Source: Gillisella taibaishanensis (GTDB taxonomy: Bacteria; Pseudomonadota; Alphaproteobacteria; Rhizobiales; Rhizobiaceae). Taken from it: a stretch of DNA of 64,000 nucleotides. The stretch spans positions 682,001 to 746,000 of the forward strand of contig NZ_MKIN01000022.1 of the NCBI RefSeq assembly GCF_001938985.1. The letters run 5' to 3'. The translations under genes and the position numbers were made by a program. Within the stretch, counting starts at the first letter, position 1. Every line of letters begins with the position of its first letter. This document shows positions 48,385 through 57,322 of this stretch, piece after piece. The notes under the pieces were generated by a model. That model was not told where the DNA came from and did not search any database. It saw nothing but the letters and a program-made list of their open reading frames with translations.

Positions 48385-49394
48385 TGAAAATACCTCGCTG
48401 AAAATCGGCCGAAACCCGAAAACAATTAAAAGCAAAAGAAGATAAAAGCGGCGAGCAAGTAAAACGGCAATCCGTTACCTCAAAAATCCGCCATATTGGA
48501 ATGTGTGCAGATATACCCGGTAAAAACCATCCAAAATTCTTAAAAAACCACAATAGCCCCGAGAGAAAGATCACGGGTAAAACTTAATTTCATTTGAAAC
48601 AGTGGCCTATTAGGCCGAAGAGCAACTAAAAAAACCTGCGGATTGAAATGCGGAAACTCAAACTTCTGATAATGATGAAAACAGCACTGACCTGATTTGT
48701 AAAGTGACTGTGGCGCGATAACCCGTAAAAATCAATGAAAGCGGCGGCCAATAGATAATGCGCTTAATGCTGAATTAATCGACCCCAGGTGGTAGGCGCA
48801 TGCCGTTCACCGGAATGATTTCGACCTTCGTCTAACTCAAGTATATACAATGAAAATGAACCAATTTTGACACCGGCGCTGCACGTCAAACTGACCCGGA
48901 ACGGGAAAACTGCGGCTCGGCAACAAAAACGAAATCAACTTAAAGTGGCAAAACAAAAACACATGCGCTTTGCATGAATGAATAGTATCATGAACTTGCT
49001 GTTAGACCGATACCGGTATCGATGATTTTATCGTTTCGAAATGTCGGCAACAATAACGCGAGAGGTTACCTCGCACATCACACCTAGCAGCATTCAAAAT
49101 GGACGGATGCGCAACCCTGAGCCGCAAAATCAGTCCGACCACTTTGCGAAAACCATTGCCACACCAGCGGCATCATCGAATGTAGCGTCACTTGCGGCAA
49201 CAGACCGACAAAGCAGGACATAAAGGTCAGCCGCTTGAAGTAGAAGCAAGAGCCTTGCCCCGCCCTGCGCTTGTCTGCAGGAAAGACCGCAAACCGGTCA
49301 TGCCTGTTTGAACATTTAAAGTGACCGAGGGCGTCAAACACACATTTGCGGGTGCTGACCCCTTATCGCGACACAAGCACGACAGGCACGTTAG
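48385..49394. other. Gene-poor, AT-rich kilobase upstream of the NRPS gene
   Basis: No frame here has both a ribosome site and coding character. The first 300 bases are AT-rich and presumably hold the NRPS promoter. There are two perfect palindromes: GGCCTATTAGGCC at 48604-48616 and CGATACCGGTATCG at 49008-49021. A 60-codon frame at 49041-49223 starts 20 bases after the second palindrome but lacks a ribosome site. The contrast with flanking high-GC genes suggests an insertion or decayed gene. Confidence 0.5.
49008..49021. promoter_or_regulatory. Perfect 14-bp palindrome, LacI-type operator-like
   Basis: CGATACCGGTATCG has the central ACCGGT common in LacI/GalR-family operators. No gene start with a ribosome site is close by, and the NRPS start is about 620 bases away. 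Confidence 0.3.
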
Positions 49395-49424
49395 AAAAAA
49401 CGCCCCGGTCGTTGGACCGGGGCG
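49395..49424 (-). terminator. Rho-independent terminator of glnII
   Basis: On the minus strand a ten-base-pair GC stem (49401-49424, loop of four) is followed by TTTTTT, 11 bases past the glnII stop codon. Confidence 0.93.
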
Positions 49425-49435
49425 CGACAGTGAAA

Positions 49436-50470
49436 TCAGGCAGCTTCCGACTTTGCGGTCGGCACTTCGGCGATGGTCTTCAGGACCTGCGAAGCGATCT
49501 GGTAAGGGCAGCCCTGGGAGTTCGGGCGACGGTCTTCCAGGTAGCCGCGGTAGCCGTTGTTCACGAAGGAATGCGGCACGCGGATCGAAGCGCCGCGGTC
49601 GGCAACGCCGTAGGAGAACTTGTTCCACGGAGCGGTTTCGTGCTTGCCGGTCAGACGCAGATGGTTGTCCGGGCCGTAAACGTCGATATGCTCTTTCCAG
49701 TTCTTGGCGAAAGCAGCCATGAGGGCTTCGAAATAGTCCTTGCCGCCCACTTCGCGCATGAACTTGGTCGAGAAGTTGCAGTGCATGCCCGAGCCGTTCC
49801 AGTCGGTATCGCCGAGCGGCTTGCAATGGAATTCGACGTCGACAGCGTATTTTTCGCACAGACGCAGCAGCAGGTAGCGAGCGAGCCAGATTTCGTCAGC
49901 GGCCTTCTTGGAGCCCTTGCCGAAAACCTGGAATTCCCACTGGCCCTTGGCCACTTCGGCATTGATGCCTTCGTGGTTGATGCCGGCAGCCAGGCAAAGG
50001 TCGAGGTGCTCTTCGACGATTTCGCGAGCGATGTCGCCGACGTTCTTGTAGCCGACGCCGGTGTAGTAAGGACCCTGCGGAGCGGGGTAGCCATGTTCCG
50101 GGAAGCCGAGCGGACGGCCGTCCTGATAGAGGAAGTATTCCTGCTCGAAGCCGAACCAGGTGCCTTCGTCATCCAGAATGGTGGCGCGGCTGTTGGAAGA
50201 GTGCGGGGTAACGCCATCGGGCATCATCACTTCGCACATGACCAGCGCGCCGTTGGTGCGGGCGGGATCGGGGTAAACCGCAACCGGCTTCAGAACGCAG
50301 TCCGAGCTATGACCTTCGGCCTGCTGCGTGGAGCTGCCGTCGAAGCCCCAGAGCGGGAGCTGTTCGAGGGTCGGGAATTCCGCGAATTCCTTGATCTGCG
50401 TCTTGCCGCGAAGGTTCGGGACCGGCGTGTAGCCGTCCAACCAGATATACTCGAGCTTGTACTTGGTCAT
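49436..50470 (-). CDS. glnII: Glutamine synthetase type II
   Basis: A 344-residue eukaryote-type glutamine synthetase (GSII), found in rhizobia beside GSI. Opening segments are YIWLDG and LPLWGFDGSST; the metal and ATP segment is GFEQEYFLY; later SGMHCNFSTK and HLRLTGKHE carry substrate residues. The enzyme makes glutamine from glutamate and ammonia in the cytoplasm, mainly under nitrogen limitation. The leader holds a sigma-54 promoter at about 50553-50571. An NtrC site lies further upstream in the divergent control region with gstI. A strong terminator follows. Confidence 0.97.
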   Translation of the reverse strand: MTKYKLEYIWLDGYTPVPNLRGKTQIKEFAEFPTLEQLPLWGFDGSSTQQAEGHSSDCVLKPVAVYPDPARTNGALVMCEVMMPDGVTPHSSNSRATILDDEGTWFGFEQEYFLYQDGRPLGFPEHGYPAPQGPYYTGVGYKNVGDIAREIVEEHLDLCLAAGINHEGINAEVAKGQWEFQVFGKGSKKAADEIWLARYLLLRLCEKYAVDVEFHCKPLGDTDWNGSGMHCNFSTKFMREVGGKDYFEALMAAFAKNWKEHIDVYGPDNHLRLTGKHETAPWNKFSYGVADRGASIRVPHSFVNNGYRGYLEDRRPNSQGCPYQIASQVLKTIAEVPTAKSEAA

Positions 50471-50552
50471 TGTCGATCTCTCATAAGTCCAGCGCCCTGC
50501 ATCGGGCGCACCCTGGGATGAATCTCCGGCAGTCCGGGAGTCGGCTTTTATG

Positions 50553-50571
50553 AAGCATGAACCGTGCCAGA
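50553..50571 (-). promoter_or_regulatory. Sigma-54 (-24/-12) promoter for glnII
   Basis: On the minus strand CTGGCACGGTTCATGCT gives -24 TGGCAC and -12 ATGC with the correct four-base spacing after TGGCACG. It lies 83-100 bases before the glnII ATG. The match to the consensus has one mismatch at -12 (A for T). Confidence 0.7.
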
Positions 50572-50782
50572 TACGCGATCATCCCGACCAGACAATCCAA
50601 AAATTTGCACGAACATAAGGAACAACTGAATAGCCACGGGATTTTTAACGGTTTTACGACACAATCGGGCCAGCCTAGCCAGCGCAAAGTGATGCAAGTG
50701 CAAAACAAAGCCGCATCGACGCTCGGAGTTTAGCCGCAGCAGAAGTGCAATGCAGCATAAATTGATTTATTTTTGGGCAATT

Positions 50783-50799
50783 TGCACTTTCTATGTGCA
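50783..50799. promoter_or_regulatory. NtrC-binding site between glnII and gstI
   Basis: TGCACT-N5-TGTGCA, a 17-base dyad matching the NtrC enhancer consensus, about 215 bases upstream of the glnII sigma-54 promoter and 70 bases before gstI. Two further half-site-like clusters (TGCAAGTGCA near 50694 and AGTGCAATGCA near 50744) may be weaker sites. In R. leguminosarum NtrC activates glnII and represses gstI from this kind of site. Confidence 0.75.
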
Positions 50800-50868
50800 A
50801 TTTTTCCGAAAAAGTGCTAGGAGATTCATCCGGGCGGAGGAGCTCGAGGAACAACGGAAGGCATTGCG

Positions 50869-51048
50869 ATGACAACGAGCCTTGGTCGGGAATCGGCAAC
50901 AATCTACGAATTCCCAGTGCGCAACCCGCAGCGACTGCGGGAAATGCGCGAACGCACTCTCAAAAAGCCCATCATCCTGGAAAGCGGCGCCGCCAGCTGG
51001 TACCACGAAGAAGCGATCCGTGAGGCCGAAGAGGCGCGCAAGCAGTGA
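50869..51048 (+). CDS. gstI: GstI-type translational inhibitor of glutamine synthetase II (DUF2735)
   Basis: A 59-residue protein read from ATG 50869. It has a short N-terminus with YEFPVR, a basic middle (RLREMRERTLKKP), and GAASWYHEEAIREAEEARKQ-like C-terminus (DUF2735). In R. leguminosarum the divergent gene in this place encodes GstI, which blocks glnII translation when nitrogen is ample. Orientation, size, sequence type and the NtrC site in between all agree. A purine-rich stretch (GGAAGGCATTGCG) supplies the ribosome site. Confidence 0.85.
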   Translation: MTTSLGRESATIYEFPVRNPQRLREMRERTLKKPIILESGAASWYHEEAIREAEEARKQ

Positions 51049-51130
51049 TATAGGCCGTCCGGCCCAGCAGCCTGCTGGGCCTCATTGGCTCGGAACGCGA
51101 CCGTTTGTTCAAAGCGGCGTCTTCCGGCGG

Positions 51131-51628
51131 TCAGCCCTCGGCGGGAAGCATAGCCTCGAGCCGCAGCCGCGCAATCTTTTCGACCTGCATGCAGGCGGTG
51201 GAGAACTCGGCATCCTGACTGTTGGCGATGCGCGTCTCGAAGGCAGAGAGAATATCGTCCTTCGTCAGCCCCTTCACCGCGATGATAAAGGGAAACCCGA
51301 ATTTCTCGGTATAATTGGTGTTGAGCTCGGTGAAGCGAAGGTGCTCCGCTTCCGACAGCCGATCGAGCCCGGCTCCGGCCTGCTCATTGCGGCTCTCCTC
51401 CGTCAGCTCCCCCGCGATTGCCAGCTTGCCCGCGAGATCGGGATGCGCGCGCAATACGCCCAGCCGTTCCGCGACGCTGGCGGTGCGAAAAATCGCGCTC
51501 ATACCATCGTGAACGCTATCAGCGGTCAAAGGCTCGTCAATCAGTCCGGCATCGAAGGCCCGCTCGGCGATGAAGGGCGAATGCTCGAAAATCCCACCAA
51601 ATTGCGCAATGAAGTCCTGACGTTGCAT
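51131..51628 (-). CDS. uraD: OHCU decarboxylase
   Basis: A 165-residue enzyme converting OHCU to S-allantoin. Family residues include LRAHPDLAGK (catalytic His), LTEESRNEQAGAGLD with the Glu, and LNTNYTEKFGFPFIIAVKG. ATG 51628 follows AGAGGGGG; the frame is open 47 codons further up without homology. It follows UraH in the pathway, but is encoded about 8 kb away from it. Confidence 0.95.
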   Translation of the reverse strand: MQRQDFIAQFGGIFEHSPFIAERAFDAGLIDEPLTADSVHDGMSAIFRTASVAERLGVLRAHPDLAGKLAIAGELTEESRNEQAGAGLDRLSEAEHLRFTELNTNYTEKFGFPFIIAVKGLTKDDILSAFETRIANSQDAEFSTACMQVEKIARLRLEAMLPAEG

Positions 51629-51967
51629 TGATGCCCCCTCTTTGAATGTATCCCCGGCATCCGTCGGCAATGTCTGCACAGCCGCTCTCGGACGCGAGCC
51701 GACGCCGCAGGTTTTTGTTATCGCGCGGTATCGTTTGACAGCGCTTTTCCTGCTTCGCCATGATGGCATCCAATACGTCCTTGGTGGGAAAAGGCAAGGC
51801 CGGCCTTAGAGCTCCGATCCGGCAGGCGATTGGGACTGAAATTCCAGCTCGAATATGTAGACCGTGTGTTGAACATCGCGCCCGCACACCTATCTATGAT
51901 GCGGGCGTACCGCAGCCGCGGCTTTCTTCGCCCTTTCCGAGATTCCCGAACACATAAGGAGCGCCGC

Positions 51968-53014
51968 ATGCCAATCGCAAGAGGTTATGCCGCAACCGAC
52001 GCCAGCAAGCCGCTGGAGCCCTTCACCTTCGAACGTCGTGAGCCAAACGACGACGACGTCGTGATTTCGATCAAGTATTGTGGCGTCTGCCATTCCGACA
52101 TTCACCAGGCCCGCAATGAGTGGGGCATGTCTGCCTATCCGATGGTGCCCGGCCATGAAATTGCCGGCGTGGTCACCGCTGTCGGCTCCAAGGTCAGCAA
52201 GTTTAAGGTTGGCGACCATGTCGGCGTCGGCTGCTTCGTCGATTCCTGCGCCCATTGCGCCGCACGCGATCCTGACATCGAGCAGTATCTGCCCGGTCTG
52301 GTCCAGACCTATAACAGCGTCGAACGCGACGGAAAGACACCAACCCAGGGCGGCTATTCTGACAGCATCGTCGTCAAGGAAGGCTATGTCCTGTCGATCC
52401 CGGACAACCTGCCGCTCGACAAGGCAGCCCCCCTGCTCTGCGCCGGCATCACGCTCTATTCGCCGCTGGCACACTGGAAGGCCGGCCCCGGCAAGAAGGT
52501 CGCCATCGTCGGCATGGGCGGCCTCGGCCACATGGGTGTAAAGATCGGCGCAGCCATGGGTGCGGAAATCACCGTGCTCAGCCAGACCCTGTCGAAGAAG
52601 GAAGACGGCCTGCGTCTCGGCGCCAGCCATTACTATGCCACCAGCGATGCCGAGACCTTCAAGACGCTGGCCGGCAGCTTCGACCTGATCATCTGCACCG
52701 TCAGCGCCGATATCGATTGGAACGCCTATCTCAACCTCTTGAAGGTCGACGGCACCATGGTTCTGCTCGGCGTGCCGGAAAAGCCGGTTCCCGTGCATGC
52801 CTTCTCGGTCATTCCCGCACGCCGCAGCCTCGCAGGCTCGATGATCGGCTCGATCAAGGAAACCCAGGAAATGCTGGATTTCTGCGGCAAGCACGACATT
52901 ACGTCCGATATCGAAATCATCGACATCAAGGACATCAACGCTGCTTACGAGCGCGTGCTGAAGAGCGACGTGCGTTATCGCTTCGTCATCGACATGGCAA
53001 CGCTTGCCGCCTGA
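51968..53014 (+). CDS. NAD(P)-dependent zinc alcohol dehydrogenase (YahK/CAD-like)
   Basis: A 348-residue medium-chain dehydrogenase that oxidises or reduces alcohols and aldehydes. Catalytic zinc ligands are in CGVCHSD and GHEIAG; the cofactor loop is [10 protein letters not shown]. The structural-zinc lobe is unusual: SCAHC keeps two cysteines, but the third and fourth of the normal set are replaced by Arg and Leu ([13 protein letters not shown]). A subfamily lacking this site is known in related bacteria, so this need not be a defect. ATG 51968 sits behind AAGGAG. It is divergent from uraD across a 339-base promoter region. A bidirectional terminator follows. Confidence 0.9.
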   Translation: MPIARGYAATDASKPLEPFTFERREPNDDDVVISIKYCGVCHSDIHQARNEWGMSAYPMVPGHEIAGVVTAVGSKVSKFKVGDHVGVGCFVDSCAHCAARDPDIEQYLPGLVQTYNSVERDGKTPTQGGYSDSIVVKEGYVLSIPDNLPLDKAAPLLCAGITLYSPLAHWKAGPGKKVAIVGMGGLGHMGVKIGAAMGAEITVLSQTLSKKEDGLRLGASHYYATSDAETFKTLAGSFDLIICTVSADIDWNAYLNLLKVDGTMVLLGVPEKPVPVHAFSVIPARRSLAGSMIGSIKETQEMLDFCGKHDITSDIEIIDIKDINAAYERVLKSDVRYRFVIDMATLAA

Positions 53015-53079
53015 TCGACATGGAGGGGGATGCTTTGCATCTCCCTATCCCTGCTTGATCAACGGCATAGAGCCAACAA

Positions 53080-53117
53080 AAAAATCCCCCGGAACCGACC
53101 GGGGGATTTTCTTTTCT
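53080..53117. terminator. Bidirectional terminator between the alcohol dehydrogenase and DUF992 genes
   Basis: AATCCCCCGG / CCGGGGGATT around a six-base loop is flanked by A-runs on the left and TTTTCTTTT on the right, and so serves both convergent genes. Confidence 0.9.
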
Positions 53118-53137
53118 GGAGTTTGAGGCGCTGGAGA

Positions 53138-53665
53138 TCAGCGTGCGGCGCGCAATTGCAGGCGCGAGACGCCAGCGGCAACATTGAGGCCTGTGCCGGT
53201 TTCGGCACTGAGCGGCTGCAAGCCGAAATTCTTGTTGCTACCGCCGACCAGCGCATTCCCACCCAGACCTACGCCGACTGAAGCGCGGGCGGAAGCGCCG
53301 ACATAGGTCCCCGCCAATGCGCCCTGACCGGTGGTCGTCGGACGAACATTATAGACTATCCAGCGAATGTAGCTTTTGCCGGTGACGCCGACATCCAGGC
53401 CCAGCTTGCCAATCGAGCCGGTATAGCGCTCGACCTTGCCAGTGCGCTGTTTGAAATCGCAGGTGACGCTGCGGCTGGAGCCGATCAACATGCCAACCCC
53501 GCCAGCCACTTCGCAAGACAGCGTACCCAGCCGTTCTTTCGGCTGCGTCGCCGTCATCTGCGATGCGGGATGCCGAGTAGCGTGACGTGTGTTGGCGGCT
53601 TCCGCGGCCGGCGCAATTGCCATGGCGAGGGTCGCAATAGCGACAGAAGCAAAAATCGTTTTCAT
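53138..53665 (-). CDS. DUF992 family secreted protein
   Basis: A 175-residue exported protein. The signal peptide ends near AEAA (residue 24). The mature part carries the DUF992 pattern GTLSCEVAGGVGMLIGSSRSVTC with paired cysteines, and ends in a glycine/alanine-rich beta region (GASARASVGVGLGGNALVGG). Function is unknown; such proteins are usually periplasmic or outer-membrane-associated. ATG 53665 sits behind AAAGGAATG. Confidence 0.85.
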   Translation of the reverse strand: MKTIFASVAIATLAMAIAPAAEAANTRHATRHPASQMTATQPKERLGTLSCEVAGGVGMLIGSSRSVTCDFKQRTGKVERYTGSIGKLGLDVGVTGKSYIRWIVYNVRPTTTGQGALAGTYVGASARASVGVGLGGNALVGGSNKNFGLQPLSAETGTGLNVAAGVSRLQLRAAR

Positions 53666-53871
53666 CAAACATTCCTTTTCGATGGCCCGCTTGTCTGGGG
53701 GCTGCGCCGCGACCGGCTTTAACCGACAGAGCGCAGAGCCTTGCCCATCAAGCGATCGACAGCCGTTGATGCGGCTGTCGATGACGATAGAGACCTGCAT
53801 TTCAGGCGAGCGTGCGGCGCGGTTTCAAAGTTGATCACCGCGCATCGCTTCTGCGCCTTTTTGCGGCCTGT

Positions 53872-54039
53872 TTACTTCACGGCGTCTTTCGCCTTGCCGA
53901 CAGTAGACTGAACCTTGCCGGCAGCCTTATCCATCTTGCCTTCAGCTTCCATTTTCTTGGAGCCGGTTACCTTGCCAGCGGCTTCCTTGACGTTGCCCTT
54001 GACTTCCTTAGCTGCACCTTCAACGCGATTCTTATCCAT
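53872..54039 (-). CDS. CsbD family small stress-response protein
   Basis: A 55-residue hydrophilic protein opening MDKNRVEGAAKEVKGN, with repeats of EAAGKVTG/KAAGKVQS type that are diagnostic for CsbD (general stress) proteins. ATG 54039 is the typical family start; ATG 54048 is three codons upstream and has poorer ribosome-site spacing. CsbD proteins often rise under osmotic and envelope stress. Confidence 0.85.
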   Translation of the reverse strand: MDKNRVEGAAKEVKGNVKEAAGKVTGSKKMEAEGKMDKAAGKVQSTVGKAKDAVK

Positions 54040-54296
54040 AATCTTCATCCTATCTTCGTGAGGGAAGACCGTTGTTGGTTTTCCGTAGCTTAAACGCCCC
54101 GACACGAAAATGGTTCGCCGGTCATGACGGAAAAACGCTGCCGACGATGTAAAGTGGTGCAGATGTTATGAGGACACGCAACTTTAGCGGCAATTAATTA
54201 GGGGTACGGTTTTTTAGATTGTGCCCGTATTATGAAATAACTTTTTAAGCTTCGGATCTTAAAGTGACGTCGACTGGATAAGACGAGAACTACCCG

Positions 54297-56183
54297 ATGA
54301 TATCACCGCCACGAGCAGCCCTGAATTTCAAACCATGTATGGTGATCTTCAGCTGCGTTGTCCTGTTTCTTTCTCTGGCGGTCTGGTTCGAACTCTCCAG
54401 CTGGAATGCCCAGCTGTCGCGGACCAATTCTTATATGACGCAGACGGCGCGGGCGATCGCCCAGCATACCGACGATGTGATCGAAGTGGCGAAACAGCCG
54501 CTGGCCGGCGTCACCTTCCAGATCAGCGACAAAAACAAGACTGTCCTTCATAGCCTCGAGCTAATCCATGTCATGCGCGATATGGTCAAGCGGTCGCCTT
54601 ATCTGCGCAGCCTTGCCTATATCGGTGCGGATGGACGCCTGATCGAATCAACGGTCGACAGCTTTGCAGGCGGTCTCGACCTCTCGGGGCAAGCCTATTT
54701 CACCCGGCATCGCAATGACATCAGTCTGGAGCCGCTGATCGATGGTCCCTACAAGGGGCTGTTGTCAGAGCAGTGGTTCATCACGCTGTCGCAACGGCTC
54801 AACAATGACCAGGGGCAATTTGCCGGCGTCGTCGTCGCTACCGTCGATATCAAGCACTTCGTCAATTTCTTCAATAGCTTCGACACTTTCGACGGTGGCA
54901 CTTTCGCCATGATCGACGCGACCGGGCGGCTATTGATCCGTACGCCGATGAACGAATCTGCGATGGGCAAGAGCCTTGCCGATACGCCCCTCTATCGCGA
55001 CGCGCTGTTGGTCAGCAACAGCGGCAATTTCAACTATGTTTCGCCCTTCGACAACATCCGCAAGGCATCGGGCTACTTCAAGAGCAGCAAGACCGGCATA
55101 ACTGCACTGGTGGCCATTCCAAAGCAGGCGGTCCTGCGCCATTGGATCCGCCTGGCGCAAACCCGCTGGCTCTGTTCGCTGATCGCGCTGGCGGCTTCCG
55201 TTGGCCTGGCAATCTATTTGAGCCGTCAGTCGGAGCTCAGACGGCGCGACGAGCGGATTATCGCCGCGCGCGAGGCGGAATTTCAGGTCATTGCCAATGC
55301 CTCATCCGACCTGATCGAAAAGCTCGATGATCACGGCATCCGCCAATATGTCTCGGCAGCCTCGCGCTCGGTTTTGGGCATCGAACCGGAAAAACTGGTC
55401 GGTCAAAGCATTCTCGAAAGCTACGATGCCGATGCTCGGCAATACTGGATCGAGGCGCTCGCCAACATCACCGCCGGCTCTTCGGTCGAAAGGCTGATCG
55501 TCCGCCGGCAAAAAGAGTCCGGCGAGTTGGCTTGGCTGGAGACAGTCGTCACACGGGTGCGTAGTTTCTCCGCCGGCAGCGGCATGGTGGCCGTCACCCG
55601 CGACGTGACCAGCCAGAAGCGGGTACAGGAAGAATTGGACCGCCTTGCCAATACCGACGAGCTGACACAGCTCTCCAACAAGCGTCACTTCACCGGCCAG
55701 CTGAAACGTCTCGCCAGCGAGGCCCGGATGGTGGGCACGCCGCTGTCGCTGCTGGTGCTCGATGTCGACCGGTTCAAGCTGTTCAACGATACCTATGGCC
55801 ATCTTCCCGGCGACACCTGTCTTCAGGCAATCTCCGCCGAAATACAGCACACCATCCGCCAGGGCGTGGATCTTGCCGCACGTTATGGCGGCGAAGAGAT
55901 TGCCGTGCTGCTGCCAGGCATGACAGAAACCGAGGCCTGGGCCATGGCCGACCTCATCCGCCACCGCATCGCCCTGCTCGGGATCGTCCATCAGAAAAAC
56001 CAGCCCTGGGGCCATGTCACCGTCAGCATCGGCGTTGCCAGCCTCTGCCACGACAACGATCCCTCCGACGATGCCCTGTTCGTCAAGGCCGACCAGGCGC
56101 TCTATCTGGCGAAGAATACTGGGCGCAACAAGGTGGTCGGATCTGCTGATGTCAGCGACCAGCAGACCGCCGCTGCGGCTTAA
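54297..56183 (+). CDS. Membrane diguanylate cyclase (dCache-PAS-GGDEF)
   Basis: A 628-residue protein. Transmembrane segment 1 is at about 13-35 and segment 2 at about 285-308, enclosing a periplasmic dCache-like sensor. A PAS domain (about 328-440) and a GGDEF domain follow. The catalytic loop is GGEEI, an accepted active variant, with VDRFKLFNDTYGHLPGD before it and no clear inhibitory RxxD site. It should make cyclic di-GMP in response to an extracytoplasmic ligand. It is monocistronic. Confidence 0.92.
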   Translation: MISPPRAALNFKPCMVIFSCVVLFLSLAVWFELSSWNAQLSRTNSYMTQTARAIAQHTDDVIEVAKQPLAGVTFQISDKNKTVLHSLELIHVMRDMVKRSPYLRSLAYIGADGRLIESTVDSFAGGLDLSGQAYFTRHRNDISLEPLIDGPYKGLLSEQWFITLSQRLNNDQGQFAGVVVATVDIKHFVNFFNSFDTFDGGTFAMIDATGRLLIRTPMNESAMGKSLADTPLYRDALLVSNSGNFNYVSPFDNIRKASGYFKSSKTGITALVAIPKQAVLRHWIRLAQTRWLCSLIALAASVGLAIYLSRQSELRRRDERIIAAREAEFQVIANASSDLIEKLDDHGIRQYVSAASRSVLGIEPEKLVGQSILESYDADARQYWIEALANITAGSSVERLIVRRQKESGELAWLETVVTRVRSFSAGSGMVAVTRDVTSQKRVQEELDRLANTDELTQLSNKRHFTGQLKRLASEARMVGTPLSLLVLDVDRFKLFNDTYGHLPGDTCLQAISAEIQHTIRQGVDLAARYGGEEIAVLLPGMTETEAWAMADLIRHRIALLGIVHQKNQPWGHVTVSIGVASLCHDNDPSDDALFVKADQALYLAKNTGRNKVVGSADVSDQQTAAAA

Positions 56184-56256
56184 AAAGCAATTTGCAGCGA
56201 AGCGGCCGGACACGGCAATAGGTTACCACCGACTGCGGTCATCTGACTGACGAATG

Positions 56257-57177
56257 CTACCACGCCGGCTTATGGTTGGCGTGCCAGTGACGGGCGATCT
56301 CGAGCCGGGTCGGCGTCCAGACCTTGTCATGGGAGAGCACATAGTCGAGGAAGCGCCTGAGCGCCGCAGCACGACCCGGCCGTCCGACCAACCGGCAATG
56401 CAGACCGACGGACATCATCTTCGGCGCGCCCTCGATACCTTCCTGATAAAGCGTGTCGAACGCATCCTTCAGATAGGTGAAGAATTGGTCGCCGGAATTG
56501 AAGCCCTGCGGCGTGGCAAAGCGCATATCGTTGGTTTCAAGCGTGTAGGGAATGATCAGGAACGGCTTGCCGTTTTGGTCGGGCACCCAGAAGGGCAGAT
56601 CGTCGGAATAATTGTCGGAGGAATAGAGAAAGCCGCCCTCCTCCATGACAAGCCGCAGCGTATTGTCAGAGGGCTTGCCCTGATACATGCCATAAGGCCG
56701 TTCGCCTGCCACCTCGGTATGCAGCCGCACGGCTTCCAGAATATGCTGGCGCTCGACCTCCTCGGAGAAATCCTTGTATTCCAGCCAACGATAGCCGTGG
56801 CTGGCGATTTCCCAGCCTGCCTCGTTCATCGCCGCCACCGCCTCCGGGTTGCGTGCCATGGCCAGCGTCACGCCATAGACCGTGACCGGCACGTTCAGCC
56901 CGGTAAACATCCGGTGCAGCCGCCAGAAGCCGGCACGCGAGCCATATTCGTAGATCGATTCCATATTGAGATTGCGCTGGCCGGGCCAGGGCGCGGCACC
57001 GACGATCTCCGACAGCAGGTTTTCGGATGCCTGATCGCCATCGAGAATACAGCTTTCGCCGCCCTCCTCGTAATTGATCACGAACTGCACCGCCACCCGT
57101 GCACCGCCCGGCCAGCGAGGATCGGGCGCATGCCGACCGTAGCCGATGAGATCGCGGGGATAGGATTTATCGGTCAT
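56257..57177 (-). CDS. puuE: Allantoinase PuuE (polysaccharide-deacetylase fold)
   Basis: A 306-residue cofactor-independent allantoinase of the NodB-fold family that opens allantoin to allantoate. Diagnostic segments are PRDLIGYGRHAPDPRWPGGARV, QFVINYEEGGE and ASHGYRWLEY. ATG 57177 follows AGAGGGTG; the frame is open to 57204. It is the second gene after the DUF1045 gene on the same strand. It takes the product of UraD. Confidence 0.95.
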   Translation of the reverse strand: MTDKSYPRDLIGYGRHAPDPRWPGGARVAVQFVINYEEGGESCILDGDQASENLLSEIVGAAPWPGQRNLNMESIYEYGSRAGFWRLHRMFTGLNVPVTVYGVTLAMARNPEAVAAMNEAGWEIASHGYRWLEYKDFSEEVERQHILEAVRLHTEVAGERPYGMYQGKPSDNTLRLVMEEGGFLYSSDNYSDDLPFWVPDQNGKPFLIIPYTLETNDMRFATPQGFNSGDQFFTYLKDAFDTLYQEGIEGAPKMMSVGLHCRLVGRPGRAAALRRFLDYVLSHDKVWTPTRLEIARHWHANHKPAW

Positions 57178-57322
57178 GCAAATCACCCTCTGCTTTTTTG
57201 GCAACGGTAGGCCCGTGCCTAGCGCTTGTCGAGAGGATGTTGCGCTGCAATTTCAGGGAAGAAAGCGTGACGCACTGGCGAAACAACCGGCGGCGGCAAT
57301 GGCGATGCCTGACGCGATCCGC

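Noticed and set aside
49041..49223. 60-codon plus-strand frame after the palindrome
   Set aside because: No ribosome site, no domain, and skewed composition; treated as non-coding.
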